Below are positions 25,771-34,855 of a DNA stretch of 64,000 bases, one piece after another. How positions within the stretch are numbered: position 1 is the first letter of the stretch; each line of letters opens with the position of its first letter. The DNA is taken from contig CAYULU010000004.1 in the NCBI GenBank assembly GCA_964445745.1, positions 1-64,000 on the forward strand, given 5' to 3'. A model generated the notes under the pieces. It was not told the origin of the DNA. It made no database searches and was given only the letters and a program-made list of their open reading frames with translations. The DNA is from UBA1443 sp964445745. GTDB taxonomy: Bacteria > Omnitrophota > Omnitrophia > Omnitrophales > Aquincolibacteriaceae. Position numbers and translations under genes: made by a program.

Positions 25771-26484
25771 TCAACTTACAATCGTCCCGATCTTCTCCCC
25801 CGTCACAACCTTACGGATATTACCCACTTTCGTCATATTAAAAACAACGATCGGAAGCTTGTTTTCCATACAAAGCGACGTCGCCGTCGTATCCATCACC
25901 CGGAGCTGTTGCTTAATGACGTCAAGATAAGTGAGGGCTGAATATTTTTTTGCGTCCTTGCACCGTTTTGGATCCTTATCGTAGACCCCGTCCACTTTTG
26001 TCGCTTTCAAGATGACATTCGCATTCATTTCTATGGCGCGAAGTGCCGCCGCCGTGTCGGTCGTAAAAAAAGGATTCCCGGTACCCGCCACAAAAATAAC
26101 CACCCGTCCCTTTTCCAGATGCCTCAAGGCCCGCCGGCGAATATAAGGTTCGCAAAGCGCGCGGATTTCGATCGCTGATTGCACCCGAGTCTTGACCCCG
26201 ATTTTTTCAAGGGCGTTCGAAAGCACAAGACCGTTCATGACCGTCGCGAGCATCCCGATATGATCACCCGTGGCACGGTCAATACCATTCCGTTCACCTT
26301 CCGCACCCCGAAAATAATTTCCACCGCCGATAACAAGCATGACGTCCACGCCGATATCGTGGACTTCCTTGATCTGCCGGGCGATGGACTTTACGACCTC
26401 GGGATCAATGCCAAACTCCTGAGCGCCCTCAAGCGCCTCCCCGGACAATTTTAGTACAATGCGTTTATAGACGGCTTTTTTCAT
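25771..26484 (-). CDS. pyrH: UMP kinase
   Basis: Amino-acid-kinase-fold enzyme that phosphorylates UMP to UDP. The 237 residues carry KLSGEALEG near the N terminus, the nucleotide loop VIGGGNYFRG, DHIGMLATVMNGLVL, and KATKVDGVYDKDPKR with a C-terminal VVFNMTKVGNI. All are standard for the bacterial hexameric enzyme. It lies between tsf and frr as in most bacteria. Confidence 0.97.
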   Translation of the reverse strand: MKKAVYKRIVLKLSGEALEGAQEFGIDPEVVKSIARQIKEVHDIGVDVMLVIGGGNYFRGAEGERNGIDRATGDHIGMLATVMNGLVLSNALEKIGVKTRVQSAIEIRALCEPYIRRRALRHLEKGRVVIFVAGTGNPFFTTDTAAALRAIEMNANVILKATKVDGVYDKDPKRCKDAKKYSALTYLDVIKQQLRVMDTTATSLCMENKLPIVVFNMTKVGNIRKVVTGEKIGTIVS

Positions 26485-26560
26485 TACTTTGGCAGGAAAC
26501 GTTCTTCGGGAAATGCTTCATACTTTCACTCCCCTTCATTCGCTTCCCGTTCCCCTCAGG

Positions 26561-27166
26561 TTAATTGCCACCCACTTCAAAGCGAACAAATCGCCTCACG
26601 AGAATGTTCTCGCCAATTTTAGCAATCATCGCGGTCAAAACATCCTGGACGGTCTTCGAATCATCCTTGATAAACTTCTGGTTCAAGAGACAGATTTCTT
26701 CGTAACGCTTCGCCAGTTTCCCTTCAATGATTTTCGCCTGAACCGGTGCCGGTTTGTCCTTGACCTGGTCCAGAAAAATCGCTTTTTCCCGTTCCATGAT
26801 TTCGGAGGGGATATTTTCCGGCGACACAAACAACGGATGGGCCGCAGCGATCTGCATCGCAAGATCACGGCAAAAGGACTGGAAATTCTCGTTTTTCGCG
26901 ACAAAATCCGTCTCGCAGTTCACTTCGAGAATCACCCCCAGCTTCCCCCCCGAATGAATATAGGAAATAATCTGGCCTTCCTTGGCTTCACGCGTGGATT
27001 TCTTTTTCGCGATATCAAGACCCTTCTTGCGAATAATGTCCTGCGCGGTCTTGAGATCCCCCTTCGCCTCGGAAAGCGCGGCCTTGCAATCCATCATACC
27101 AGCCCCTGTCAGCTCGCGAAGTTTGGTCAGGTCAGCAGAATTTACTTTCATTTCTTTCGTGGTCAT
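26561..27166 (-). CDS. tsf: elongation factor Ts
   Basis: Nucleotide exchange factor for EF-Tu. A 201-residue short form (like that of Thermus), with the signature LRELTGAGMMDCKAAL, then GLDIAKKKSTREAKEGQI and LEVNCETDFVAKNE. An open frame extends far upstream into rpsB in another frame, but homology starts here. The ATG at 27166 is chosen over 27172 and 27151, because AGGGGA lies nine bases before it. It follows rpsB by 19 bases. Confidence 0.95.
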   Translation of the reverse strand: MTTKEMKVNSADLTKLRELTGAGMMDCKAALSEAKGDLKTAQDIIRKKGLDIAKKKSTREAKEGQIISYIHSGGKLGVILEVNCETDFVAKNENFQSFCRDLAMQIAAAHPLFVSPENIPSEIMEREKAIFLDQVKDKPAPVQAKIIEGKLAKRYEEICLLNQKFIKDDSKTVQDVLTAMIAKIGENILVRRFVRFEVGGN

Positions 27167-27185
27167 GGTCATCAGTCCCCTGGTC

Positions 27186-28046
27186 TTATTTAACAATGTC
27201 TTTTTTGGGAGAAATTTTCTTTGCCTTCGGCTTTTCAACTTCAGGCGCGACTTCGGCGACAATCTTCTCTTCAAGAGTTTCGTCGATTTCAATCGCGTCG
27301 GCCGACACGGCATCGTCCGCGGCCTGGGCCTCAGCTTCCTCTTTTTCCCGGGCATTCTTTTCGAAATCCAATCGCCCTTCGCGGACCGCATTCGCCGCCG
27401 ACTCGCAAAACAGCTTAATCGCCTTGATGGCATCGTCGTTCCCCGGAAGAGGGAAATCAATTCCATCCGGATTTCCGTTCGTATCAAGCACCGCCACAAT
27501 CGGGATGCCAAGCTTGCGGGCCTCCGCAATCGAGATTTTTTCGAGCTCAGCGTCAATAACAAACACCGCGGAAGGGAGCTTCTTCATCGCACGAATTCCC
27601 GAAAGGTTTTTTGCGAGTTTTTCCCGCTCCTTGCGAAGGGTCAAGCCTTCCTTTTTAGTAATAAACTGAAAACTTCCGTCCTGTTCCATCTTGTCGATCT
27701 CGTCGAGTTTTTTGATCGACTTACGGATCGTCTCGAAGTTCGTCAACATACCGCCCAGCCAGCGCTGATTGACAAAAGGCATACCACAACTTTCCGCCGC
27801 GGCACGGATAGGCTCCTGGGCCTGTTTTTTGGTTCCGACAAAAAGGACGCTCTTCCCGTCCGTCGCAATCTGTTTGATGAACTGGAGGGCTTTTTCGAGA
27901 CAGGCCAACGTGATCTCGAGGTTGATAATATAAATACCGTTCCGCTCCCCGAAGATATATTTCTTCATCTTGGGATTCCAGCGTTGGGTTTGGTGACCGA
28001 AGTGAACGCCTGATTCGAGTAATTGCTTGATGGTAATCTGTGACAA
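27186..28046 (-). CDS. rpsB: 30S ribosomal protein S2
   Basis: The 286-residue protein has the usual S2 sequence (KQLLESGVHFGHQTQRWNPK, FVNQRWLGGMLTNF, and GIPIVAVLDTNGNPDGIDFP). It carries a C-terminal Glu/Ala/Lys-rich tail of about 55 residues that exceeds the E. coli form. The start is a TTG (28046): a GGAGGG lies eight bases upstream and the N terminus MSQITIKQLLESGVHF begins exactly there. It leads the operon and has a long leader. Confidence 0.96.
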   Translation of the reverse strand: MSQITIKQLLESGVHFGHQTQRWNPKMKKYIFGERNGIYIINLEITLACLEKALQFIKQIATDGKSVLFVGTKKQAQEPIRAAAESCGMPFVNQRWLGGMLTNFETIRKSIKKLDEIDKMEQDGSFQFITKKEGLTLRKEREKLAKNLSGIRAMKKLPSAVFVIDAELEKISIAEARKLGIPIVAVLDTNGNPDGIDFPLPGNDDAIKAIKLFCESAANAVREGRLDFEKNAREKEEAEAQAADDAVSADAIEIDETLEEKIVAEVAPEVEKPKAKKISPKKDIVK

Positions 28047-28319
28047 GGTTGCTACCCTCCGTTATGGTTGTTGACCTTCCGGTTTGGCAACCGGAAAAGT
28101 CGTCTTGAACACAATGCCAACTCTGACATTAAATCCCCGTCTGACTCAGGACCCAGCCTCATGGTGCAAGGCTTTGCTCAAGCCGAGAAGACAAACATCG
28201 ACTTGTTCATCCTCTCAGGTTATTTGTGACGGCTACAGCATAAGGGGCTTGTAAATGCGATAACTGCCGATGGCCTTTGAAGTTGCGCGGTATTATAACA
28301 AAAAGGATTTAGGGGACAA
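28047..28319 (-). promoter_or_regulatory. rpsB promoter and long leader
   Basis: On the minus strand, TTGTCC (28314-28319) and TATAAT (28292-28297) are 16 bases apart. Transcription would start near 28285 and give a leader of about 240 nt before the TTG start. The leader includes an 8-bp hairpin (TTCCGGTT/AACCGGAA, 28077-28096) close to the ribosome-binding site. S2 commonly represses its own mRNA through its leader; whether this is such a site is untested. 28320-28445, up to aspA, shows no feature. Confidence 0.6.
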
Positions 28320-28445
28320 GGCTTTTTTAGGCTTTTTTGGGGGGTTGTAATCCCAAAATGATAATGTCCTATTCGCCCTCCCCCAAAAAGTATGCCCGTT
28401 TTTCGAAGGGGTGTGACAAGCGTCCATGATCTTTACCGCAAAATC

Positions 28446-29843
28446 TTATCCCTGAGACTGGGTCAAATGCTCAGGCGAAAGAACTTTGCGGAGATCCTTT
28501 TCGCTCATAAGTCCTTTTTCTAGAACAACTTGGCGCAAGGTCTTACCCGTTCGAGATGCTTCCTTCACACACTCTGCCGCCCGGGAATATCCAATGTAGG
28601 GATTGAGTGCGGCCGCAATACCAAAACTATTTTCGGCGTAATACCGGCATTTTTCCCGGTTGGCCTTAATGCCATCCACACATTTTGTCCCCAAAACCGT
28701 CAGGCAATTTTTCAGAATTTCAAACGACTGCATCAGATTGTGAATGATCACCGGTCGCATGACATTCAATTCACATTCTCCGCTCGCGGCGGCAAAAGCA
28801 ATCGAAACATCGTTCCCGATCACCTGATATCCGACCTGGGCCGCCACTTCCGGCATCACGGGATTCACCTTACCCGGCATAATCGATGAACCCGGCTGAA
28901 GCGCAGGAAGAAAAATTTCTCCAAACCCCGTATTCGGACCGGAACTCAACAGCCGGAGATCATTCGCGATCTGGATAAGCGACAAGGCATAATCACGAAG
29001 CGCACCGGAGACCGCCGCAAAATCCGCATCGTTTTGCATCACACTAAAAAGATTAGGCGAACTTTTTAATCTGAACCCGGTGATCTTCCGAAGGTTCGCA
29101 ATAACCCTGGCACGATAGCGAAGCGACGTATTCAGTCCGGTTCCCACCGCAGAGCCGCCGATCCCGAGTTCAAGCAGGCCGGCCGTCATCAGGACCACCC
29201 GCCCCCGGGCCTTTTGAAGCTGATGCGCCCAGCCGCTAAACACCTGCCCAAGAGTCACGGGTGCCGCATCCTGCAAATGAGTTCTCCCCGCCTTTACCAC
29301 CCCTCGAAATTCTCCGGCCTTTTTCAGAAGGGACTTTTCTAGGGCCGCCGATGCCTGCCAAAATTCCGCAGAAATCCTGAGCACGGAAAGCCGGAGCGCC
29401 GTGGGGATCACATCGTTCGTGGACTGTCCCATGTTCACGTGGTCATGAGAATGAAGAAACCCGTGATCGCCTTTTTTCTTTCCGAGAATTTCAAGCGCAC
29501 GATTGGCAATGACTTCATTCATATTCATATGCGCGGAAACCCCTGCCCCGGACTGAAGGGCATCGGTCACAAATTCTTGTTTAAATTTCCCCGAGATGAC
29601 CTCGTCGCAGGCCCGGACAATCGCCTTTCCCTTCCGCGAGTCAAGCCGCTTGAGAGCCATGTTGGCCTGGGCACATGCCTTTTTGACCGTCGCAAGGGCC
29701 CAGATAAAATCGCCGTGGAACCGCTCCCCTGAAATCGGAAAGTTCTCAACCGCACGGGCAGTTTCGACACCGTAATAAGCCGCCGCAGGGATCGCCTTGC
29801 TCCCCAACGAGTCTTTTTCCCAACGCATTTTCATCTTTTTCAT
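28446..29843 (-). CDS. aspA: aspartate ammonia-lyase (aspartase/fumarase superfamily)
   Basis: Reversibly deaminates aspartate to fumarate and ammonia. The 465-residue protein has the superfamily signature GSSIMPGKVNP, plus AGRTHLQDAAPVTLGQ and SHDHVNMGQSTNDVIPTA. The C-terminal stretch with GIKANREKCRYYAENSFGI and TGKTLRQVVLEKGLMSEKDL resembles aspartase more than class II fumarase, which is the alternative. The ATG at 29843 has GGAGG seven bases upstream and overlaps the stop of the preceding MshEN gene as ATGA. Confidence 0.8.
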   Translation of the reverse strand: MKKMKMRWEKDSLGSKAIPAAAYYGVETARAVENFPISGERFHGDFIWALATVKKACAQANMALKRLDSRKGKAIVRACDEVISGKFKQEFVTDALQSGAGVSAHMNMNEVIANRALEILGKKKGDHGFLHSHDHVNMGQSTNDVIPTALRLSVLRISAEFWQASAALEKSLLKKAGEFRGVVKAGRTHLQDAAPVTLGQVFSGWAHQLQKARGRVVLMTAGLLELGIGGSAVGTGLNTSLRYRARVIANLRKITGFRLKSSPNLFSVMQNDADFAAVSGALRDYALSLIQIANDLRLLSSGPNTGFGEIFLPALQPGSSIMPGKVNPVMPEVAAQVGYQVIGNDVSIAFAAASGECELNVMRPVIIHNLMQSFEILKNCLTVLGTKCVDGIKANREKCRYYAENSFGIAAALNPYIGYSRAAECVKEASRTGKTLRQVVLEKGLMSEKDLRKVLSPEHLTQSQG

Positions 29844-30292
29844 GATTCTGCCTCCAGCATCGTTTTTCCGTAATGAACCGCCGCCGCAGTCCTGACCGCT
29901 TCCGGCGTACAAAGCACCGTATGAATCGCGTCCACTTTCGCAAGCGAGGCAATCTCGTCCTGCGGAATGACCGCCGTCGGGTCCCCGATCCCGATCACCA
30001 GCGTTTTCCCCTGAATTTCGATCGGAATAATCCCGTATTTTTGAGCGATACTTTGCGGCACCCGGCGGATCGCAGACTCATCAATATGGATATGGGAAAG
30101 ATCCGCAAAAGGCATCGCATGCCGTTCTGCAAGCGCCTTATAGAGGAGAAAGCGCGGGATCCGTTGTTTGCGTACCAAGATCTCCCCCACGAACTCATGC
30201 GTAAGCTTCTGCTCACTTAGCGCCTCGTCCAGTTGTTTCCAGTCGATCAACCTTTTTTGAATCAGAATTTCACCGATATGCCAGTTGGCCAT
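29840..30292 (-). CDS. stand-alone MshEN (GspE/PilB N-terminal) domain protein
   Basis: 150 residues forming one type II secretion ATPase N-terminal domain. Two tandem copies of the MshEN pattern are visible (HIGEILIQKRLIDWKQLDEA at residues 5-24 and FVGEILVRKQRIPRFLLYKA at 34-53), followed by the alpha/beta part with LVIGIGDPTAVIPQDEI. In MshE and relatives such repeats bind cyclic di-GMP. There is no ATPase domain. It is translationally coupled to aspA, so a second-messenger link to that enzyme, or simple regulatory independence, are both open. Arg residues of the consensus are replaced in places, so ligand binding is uncertain. Confidence 0.85.
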   Translation of the reverse strand: MANWHIGEILIQKRLIDWKQLDEALSEQKLTHEFVGEILVRKQRIPRFLLYKALAERHAMPFADLSHIHIDESAIRRVPQSIAQKYGIIPIEIQGKTLVIGIGDPTAVIPQDEIASLAKVDAIHTVLCTPEAVRTAAAVHYGKTMLEAES

Positions 30293-30318
30293 AAGTTTTT
30301 TGGGTTACCGTACCTTGT

Positions 30319-31200
30319 TTACCGCGAAAGACCGAGATGAGTATAAATTTCCCGGGTGGCCCGCGATTGATTTAAAGTGTAAAAATGAAGTCCCGGAGCG
30401 CCTTCTGCGAGGAGCCCCCGACACTGCCGGATCGCGTAATCGATGCCAAACCGGAGAATCGAATCCTGGTCATCTCCAAACTTTTCGATGGCCTCCCGGA
30501 TTTCACGCGGAATTTTCGCCCCGCACATTCTGGAAAATTTTTCAATCTGGGGACCATAGGTCACGGGCATGATCCCAGGAACAATCGGGATCTTGATACC
30601 TGCCTTCCGTGCCCGTTCAACAAACCGGAAATAATCCCGGTTGTCGAAAAAAAGCTGTGTATTGATCGCATCCGCTCCCGAGTCCACCTTGATCTTGAGA
30701 TGTTCAAGATCCCTCTCCAAGTCGCGACATTCGGGATGCCCCTCGGGATAACCGGCCACCACCAGATCGAAGGCCTGACCATAAACACGGTGGGAGCGGA
30801 TAAAACTGACCAGCTCCGAGGCATAACGGAACCCGTCAGGGGCGGGCCGGAATTCGGTTTCCCCCTGCGGCGGGTCCCCCCGGAGTGCGACAATGTTTTC
30901 GATATGGGCCTCCGCAAGCTTACCGAGGATCCCCGCAATTTCCCCACGGGAATGCGCTACGCAGGTCAAATGGGCGGCCGTCTCGATGCCGATCCGGTTT
31001 TGAATTTCCGTCACCACCCGGAGCGTGTTGGCCTGGGTGTTTCCCATCGCGCCGTAAGTAACGGACACAAAAGAAGGCTTCAGTTCCTTAAGCTCGGTGG
31101 CTGAAGCATAAAGCTTCTGTTCTCCTTCGGGAGTTTTGGGCGGAAAGAACTCAAAGGAAATCGCCGGACGACCTGTCTGATAAAAAGAAGAAATTCTCAT
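30319..31200 (-). CDS. metF: 5,10-methylenetetrahydrofolate reductase
   Basis: FAD enzyme that reduces methylene-THF to methyl-THF for methionine synthesis, or runs in reverse in the Wood-Ljungdahl pathway. The 293 residues begin SFEFFPPKTPEGEQ after a short leader. They contain FVSVTYGAMG, HLTCVAHSR and NIVALRGDPPQG, and the C-terminal VPGIMPV, the typical TIM-barrel signature. No other Wood-Ljungdahl gene is in the window, so the biosynthetic role is more likely here. Confidence 0.96.
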   Translation of the reverse strand: MRISSFYQTGRPAISFEFFPPKTPEGEQKLYASATELKELKPSFVSVTYGAMGNTQANTLRVVTEIQNRIGIETAAHLTCVAHSRGEIAGILGKLAEAHIENIVALRGDPPQGETEFRPAPDGFRYASELVSFIRSHRVYGQAFDLVVAGYPEGHPECRDLERDLEHLKIKVDSGADAINTQLFFDNRDYFRFVERARKAGIKIPIVPGIMPVTYGPQIEKFSRMCGAKIPREIREAIEKFGDDQDSILRFGIDYAIRQCRGLLAEGAPGLHFYTLNQSRATREIYTHLGLSR

Positions 31201-31212
31201 AAGAAGGAGATT

Positions 31213-31929
31213 TTACCGCAGGAATCCCGATATCCTTAGGAAATTTGTAAAAATTTTTTGGGCACTCGATTCGAGTTCGGCGCGAACTCTGGAAAAATCA
31301 TTTCGAAGCCGGATCGAATCCAGAGCCACCAGGTCCCCATCAATTCTCATCCATTCACGTAGCAAGGGTTCACTCATTTCAACGTGTCCTTGTATCCCAT
31401 AAACCTTTTCGGCAATTTTTACGATCTGGTTTTCACAAAATTTTCCTCGGGCGAGGCGGGTCATCCCGGATGTAAGGTTAACGGTTTCTCCGTGCAGCTG
31501 AAAAACTTTAAATTTCGGCGGTAAGCCCTGAAGGAACGGATCCCGTGCACCGTCCTCGGTTAATTCTATTTCAAACCACTGCCCGTCGGGGCCGCGAAAA
31601 CCCGTTTCACAAACAGAGTTACGGGAAACAGTGCCACCCTTCGCCTTGACGAGAAGTTGCAGTCCCAGACAAATTCCAAGTAAGGGCACGTTTGTCTCCA
31701 AACACCGTTTCAGGAAATCGATCTCGTTCAAGATCTTGGGCGTCCGGTCATTCGCACTGTCAGGACCGCCCAGCACCACCACCGCATCCCCGGGCAATAC
31801 CACCGGCAGAGGATCTCCTTTATGCAAGTCCACAACCTTAAAAGAAATTTTCAGCGATTCGGCAAGGGAGGTCAAAAACCCCCCTTCTTCGTGGGTAATA
31901 TTTTTGATAAAAATAATCTTGTTCTGCAT
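31213..31929 (-). CDS. class I glutamine amidotransferase (GMP synthase-like)
   Basis: The 238-residue protein has the glutaminase triad: nucleophile Cys87 in LLGICLGLQLL, and His-x-Glu in QGHVEMSE near residue 180. VVLGGPDSAND forms the oxyanion region. No synthetase domain is attached. Such stand-alone proteins resemble GuaA glutaminase subunits or gamma-glutamyl hydrolases of small amines. The 12-base spacing after its stop to metF suggests a common transcript. Substrate unknown. Confidence 0.87.
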   Translation of the reverse strand: MQNKIIFIKNITHEEGGFLTSLAESLKISFKVVDLHKGDPLPVVLPGDAVVVLGGPDSANDRTPKILNEIDFLKRCLETNVPLLGICLGLQLLVKAKGGTVSRNSVCETGFRGPDGQWFEIELTEDGARDPFLQGLPPKFKVFQLHGETVNLTSGMTRLARGKFCENQIVKIAEKVYGIQGHVEMSEPLLREWMRIDGDLVALDSIRLRNDFSRVRAELESSAQKIFTNFLRISGFLR

Positions 31930-32025
31930 CAGGGCACTCTATCAGGATTTTTGCCGGAGACACCGTCAATGATGCGATCCGGGGTTTCCGGGTTTATCAA
32001 ACTCGGCACGTCTTCAAACGGTACG

Positions 32026-33531
32026 TTATGATTCGTAAATTTTCCCAAGGATCTCATCAACTGTTGTTGCATCTTCGGGGAACGCCGCGATACTCGAGTG
32101 TATCTCGATTCGCGATTCCCCCTTGATCGTTGAAATATAATCTTCAAGAATCTGGTAGAGACGCCCCAGAACAATATAAGCATTTTCCTTTTTAGTATCG
32201 GGCAGTAGCACCAGGATCGCCTTCCTGTCCTTGATCGCAAGGTCTGCCGCACGTCGCAAATTTTCATTAATCATGGTTTCCATTTTCAAAACAGCGGCCT
32301 GAAGTAGCGGCTCCCCCAGGTTTGATTTTAGCGCTTCAAAATCCACCAAGTCAAAAATGATCAGGGAAAGCGTCCCTCCTTCTTCGACACATCGCCCGAG
32401 AGCCAGGTTGATTTGCTCCCGGAAAACTTCCCGAGAAGTGTACATGGGAAAAAGCAGGGTCACGGTAGTCCCTTGAAGAGGGTAGCTGTCGATCGTAATA
32501 CTTCCATGGTGAAGTTCGACCAGTTTTTTACAAATGGGTAATCCCAATCCCGTACCTTTAATTCCGGGACCCGCCACGCGTTGGAACTGGCGGAATTTTT
32601 CGAATACTCTGGGGAGATCTTCGCCTGAAATTCCCCTCCCGGTATCCGCTACCTTGCATTCCACAAATCCTTCTACCTCGCGAATGGAAACTTTGACCCG
32701 TCCTTCAGTCGTAAATTTGATCGCATTGCTTATGAGATTGGTCAGGATCTGGACAAATTTATCACGATCCAGATAGACTTCCACCCGATCCCCGGAAGTC
32801 TCCACCCCGAGCTCGATCCCTTTGGCGGTGGCCACCCCTTCGAAACTCCGGATCATTTCACGAACTATTTCCGGCATATTGCAAAGGACCCGGTGGAGCT
32901 GAACCTGAGCGGATTCAAGTCTGGAGACATCCAGGAGATCATTGATGATCTTCGCCAGGCGGTCAATCCCCTGGAGAATCATGGTGAGAATCTCTTTTTG
33001 AGCCGGCAAAATTTTACCTGCCAGACCGTCATAGATCTGGGAGGCCCCTTCGCGGATCACAGTCAGCGGGGTTCTCAACTCGTGAGAAACCGTTCCGATA
33101 AATTCATCCTTGAGTTCTTCATACTGCTTTCGCTTTGTGATGTCGTGAAAAATTCCGCGTATTAAAACCTTCCCGTCTTGGGCGGAAAAAAGGCCCAGGT
33201 TCCCTTCGACAAGAATCTCCCGATTGGATCGCGTCATCAGGGTCATGGAGATTGTACGCGGGGATTCCCCGTTCAAGATCCCGGTAACCGCCTTCCGAAA
33301 CTCACCGTGTTGCCGGGAATGAATCACGCTATAAATCGAATCCGGCAGAAGAGCGTCTTCCAGACGTTCGAGAGTCTTGCGCCAGGAAGGATTCACCTCA
33401 AGAAGCTGTCCTTCGGGAGTGAATAGCTGAATCAAGTCGTAAGAGTTTTCAAAAAGGTCAGCGCCTTTGAGGGCACATTCCCAGCCAGGTTGAGCTCCCT
33501 CGGAATGGTTAAATTGACGGGCCATGGACAT
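32026..33531 (-). CDS. PAS sensor histidine kinase with degenerate GGDEF-like C terminus
   Basis: The 501-residue cytoplasmic protein has a PAS domain (about 25-135), a HisKA dimerisation domain with phosphoacceptor His150 (TVSHELRTPL), and a HATPase domain with LTNLISNAIKF (N box), DTGRGIS (G1) and GTGLGL (G2). Residues 375-501 look like a GGDEF fold (SLIIFDLVDFEALKSNLGE at the substrate-side motif) in which the GGDEF signature itself is replaced by KDRKAIL, so cyclase activity is not expected. No receiver domain or membrane segment. The first or third codon (two ATGs) may start it. Its 3' end lies 96 bases before the next gene on the minus strand. Confidence 0.9.
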   Translation of the reverse strand: MSMARQFNHSEGAQPGWECALKGADLFENSYDLIQLFTPEGQLLEVNPSWRKTLERLEDALLPDSIYSVIHSRQHGEFRKAVTGILNGESPRTISMTLMTRSNREILVEGNLGLFSAQDGKVLIRGIFHDITKRKQYEELKDEFIGTVSHELRTPLTVIREGASQIYDGLAGKILPAQKEILTMILQGIDRLAKIINDLLDVSRLESAQVQLHRVLCNMPEIVREMIRSFEGVATAKGIELGVETSGDRVEVYLDRDKFVQILTNLISNAIKFTTEGRVKVSIREVEGFVECKVADTGRGISGEDLPRVFEKFRQFQRVAGPGIKGTGLGLPICKKLVELHHGSITIDSYPLQGTTVTLLFPMYTSREVFREQINLALGRCVEEGGTLSLIIFDLVDFEALKSNLGEPLLQAAVLKMETMINENLRRAADLAIKDRKAILVLLPDTKKENAYIVLGRLYQILEDYISTIKGESRIEIHSSIAAFPEDATTVDEILGKIYES

Positions 33532-33605
33532 TCCTTATCCTCTCAAAGATTTGTCGGGGCACTGAACTCCAAGCAACATGACATTTTTTCTTTTTTCAAA
33601 AGGTC

Positions 33606-34850
33606 TCACACAATCAGAGGATCGGGTAGAGGAACGATAAACTGAACGCCTTTTTCTTTCAGAAATTCTATTTTTTTTATAATTTCGGGCGCAAAGTTCC
33701 AGGCGAAGATGAGAACGTAATGAGTCGGCAACTCGCGAAGGTGCGAACTCGGAACAATCGGAATTCCGGAACCCGGCACCAACCTTCCTTGTTTCAGGGG
33801 ATTGTCGTCCACAATATAGTCAATCGTCGCTGGCGTAAGGCCGCAAAAATTGATGATCGTCGTCGCCTTCGCGGGGGCGCCATAGCCGCAAACAGTTTTT
33901 CCGCTCCGTTTGATGTCCGACAACATATCATTGAGTTTCGACCGGAACGCAAGGACCCTCGTCGAAAAATCCTGGTAGACCCTGTCCCCGAGACAACCTT
34001 TCTCCGATTCGGCCGCAAGGTAATCCCCCACAACCTTTTCCCGTGTTCTCGGCCCGCCTTTTTTCTGCATAAAAACACGAAGTGATCCCCCGTGCGTGTT
34101 GACAGCTTTAATGTCAAAAAGCTCCATCCCAAACCGCTCCGCAAATCGGTCGAGCGCCGTCACACCGATATAACAAACGTGCTCATGGTAGACCATGTCA
34201 AAATACATTTTTTCGAGCATGGTCACAAGGTAGGCAAATTCGATGACAAAAAAACCATCGTCCGCGATCAGTTCGCGGACATTACGAATCACCGACTGGA
34301 TATCATCGATATGAGCAAAAACATTATTCGCGCTCACAACCTGGGCCTTACCAAACCGGGTCGTAATCTCATTGACCGTCTCTAAATCAAAATAGCGGTT
34401 CAACGTCACAACGCCCCGCCGGTTGGCGTCGGCCGCAAGGTTTTTTGCGGGTTCCACGCCGACCCCTTTCAGGCCGCACTTTTCGTAGCAAGAAACCAGA
34501 AGGCCGTCATTACTGCCGATGTCCACCGCAAGCATGTTTTTTCTGGATCCGATTCGCGATTTCACATCCTCGGCATATTCCGCAAAGTGCGTACGAAACG
34601 TCTGGGTGGTCGAACTCACATAGAGATATTCATCAAACATCAGGTTCGCGGGAACAGAATGGGTCAGTTGAACCAGGGCGCAAGCCGGACATTTGACGAG
34701 AGAAAGAGGACAGCGAAACTCAGTTTTCCCGGAATCATCCCTGCGCGGAAGGTTGTTGGCAAGCGGTTGCAAACCAAGATCCAGGAAGGCACTCCCTAAT
34801 GGGGTATCACAGTATCGACATGTTTTTCGCTGATATAAATTATGTTCCAT
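33606..34850 (-). CDS. C-methyltransferase for nucleotide sugars (zinc-binding N terminus)
   Basis: The 414-residue protein has an N-terminal zinc motif (CRYC at 11-14, then KCPAC near 54-58), a SAM-binding Rossmann domain with VDIGSNDGLLVS, and the C-terminal domain containing GYGAPAKATTIINFCGL, the arrangement of the TylC3/NovU-type deoxysugar C-methyltransferases. It probably transfers a methyl group to C3 or C5 of a keto-sugar nucleotide. It lies five bases after an SDR gene in a sugar-modification cluster. Confidence 0.86.
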   Translation of the reverse strand: MEHNLYQRKTCRYCDTPLGSAFLDLGLQPLANNLPRRDDSGKTEFRCPLSLVKCPACALVQLTHSVPANLMFDEYLYVSSTTQTFRTHFAEYAEDVKSRIGSRKNMLAVDIGSNDGLLVSCYEKCGLKGVGVEPAKNLAADANRRGVVTLNRYFDLETVNEITTRFGKAQVVSANNVFAHIDDIQSVIRNVRELIADDGFFVIEFAYLVTMLEKMYFDMVYHEHVCYIGVTALDRFAERFGMELFDIKAVNTHGGSLRVFMQKKGGPRTREKVVGDYLAAESEKGCLGDRVYQDFSTRVLAFRSKLNDMLSDIKRSGKTVCGYGAPAKATTIINFCGLTPATIDYIVDDNPLKQGRLVPGSGIPIVPSSHLRELPTHYVLIFAWNFAPEIIKKIEFLKEKGVQFIVPLPDPLIV

Positions 34851-34855
34851 AGTAT

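Noticed and set aside
27167..27562. Long N-terminal extension of EF-Ts
   Set aside because: The extra 132 codons lie inside rpsB in another frame. They are Arg/Lys-rich out-of-frame translation without homology; a good start with ribosome-binding site exists at 27166.
26982..28013. 343-codon plus-strand open frame across tsf and rpsB
   Set aside because: It is antisense to two universal genes; no motif and no ribosome-binding site.
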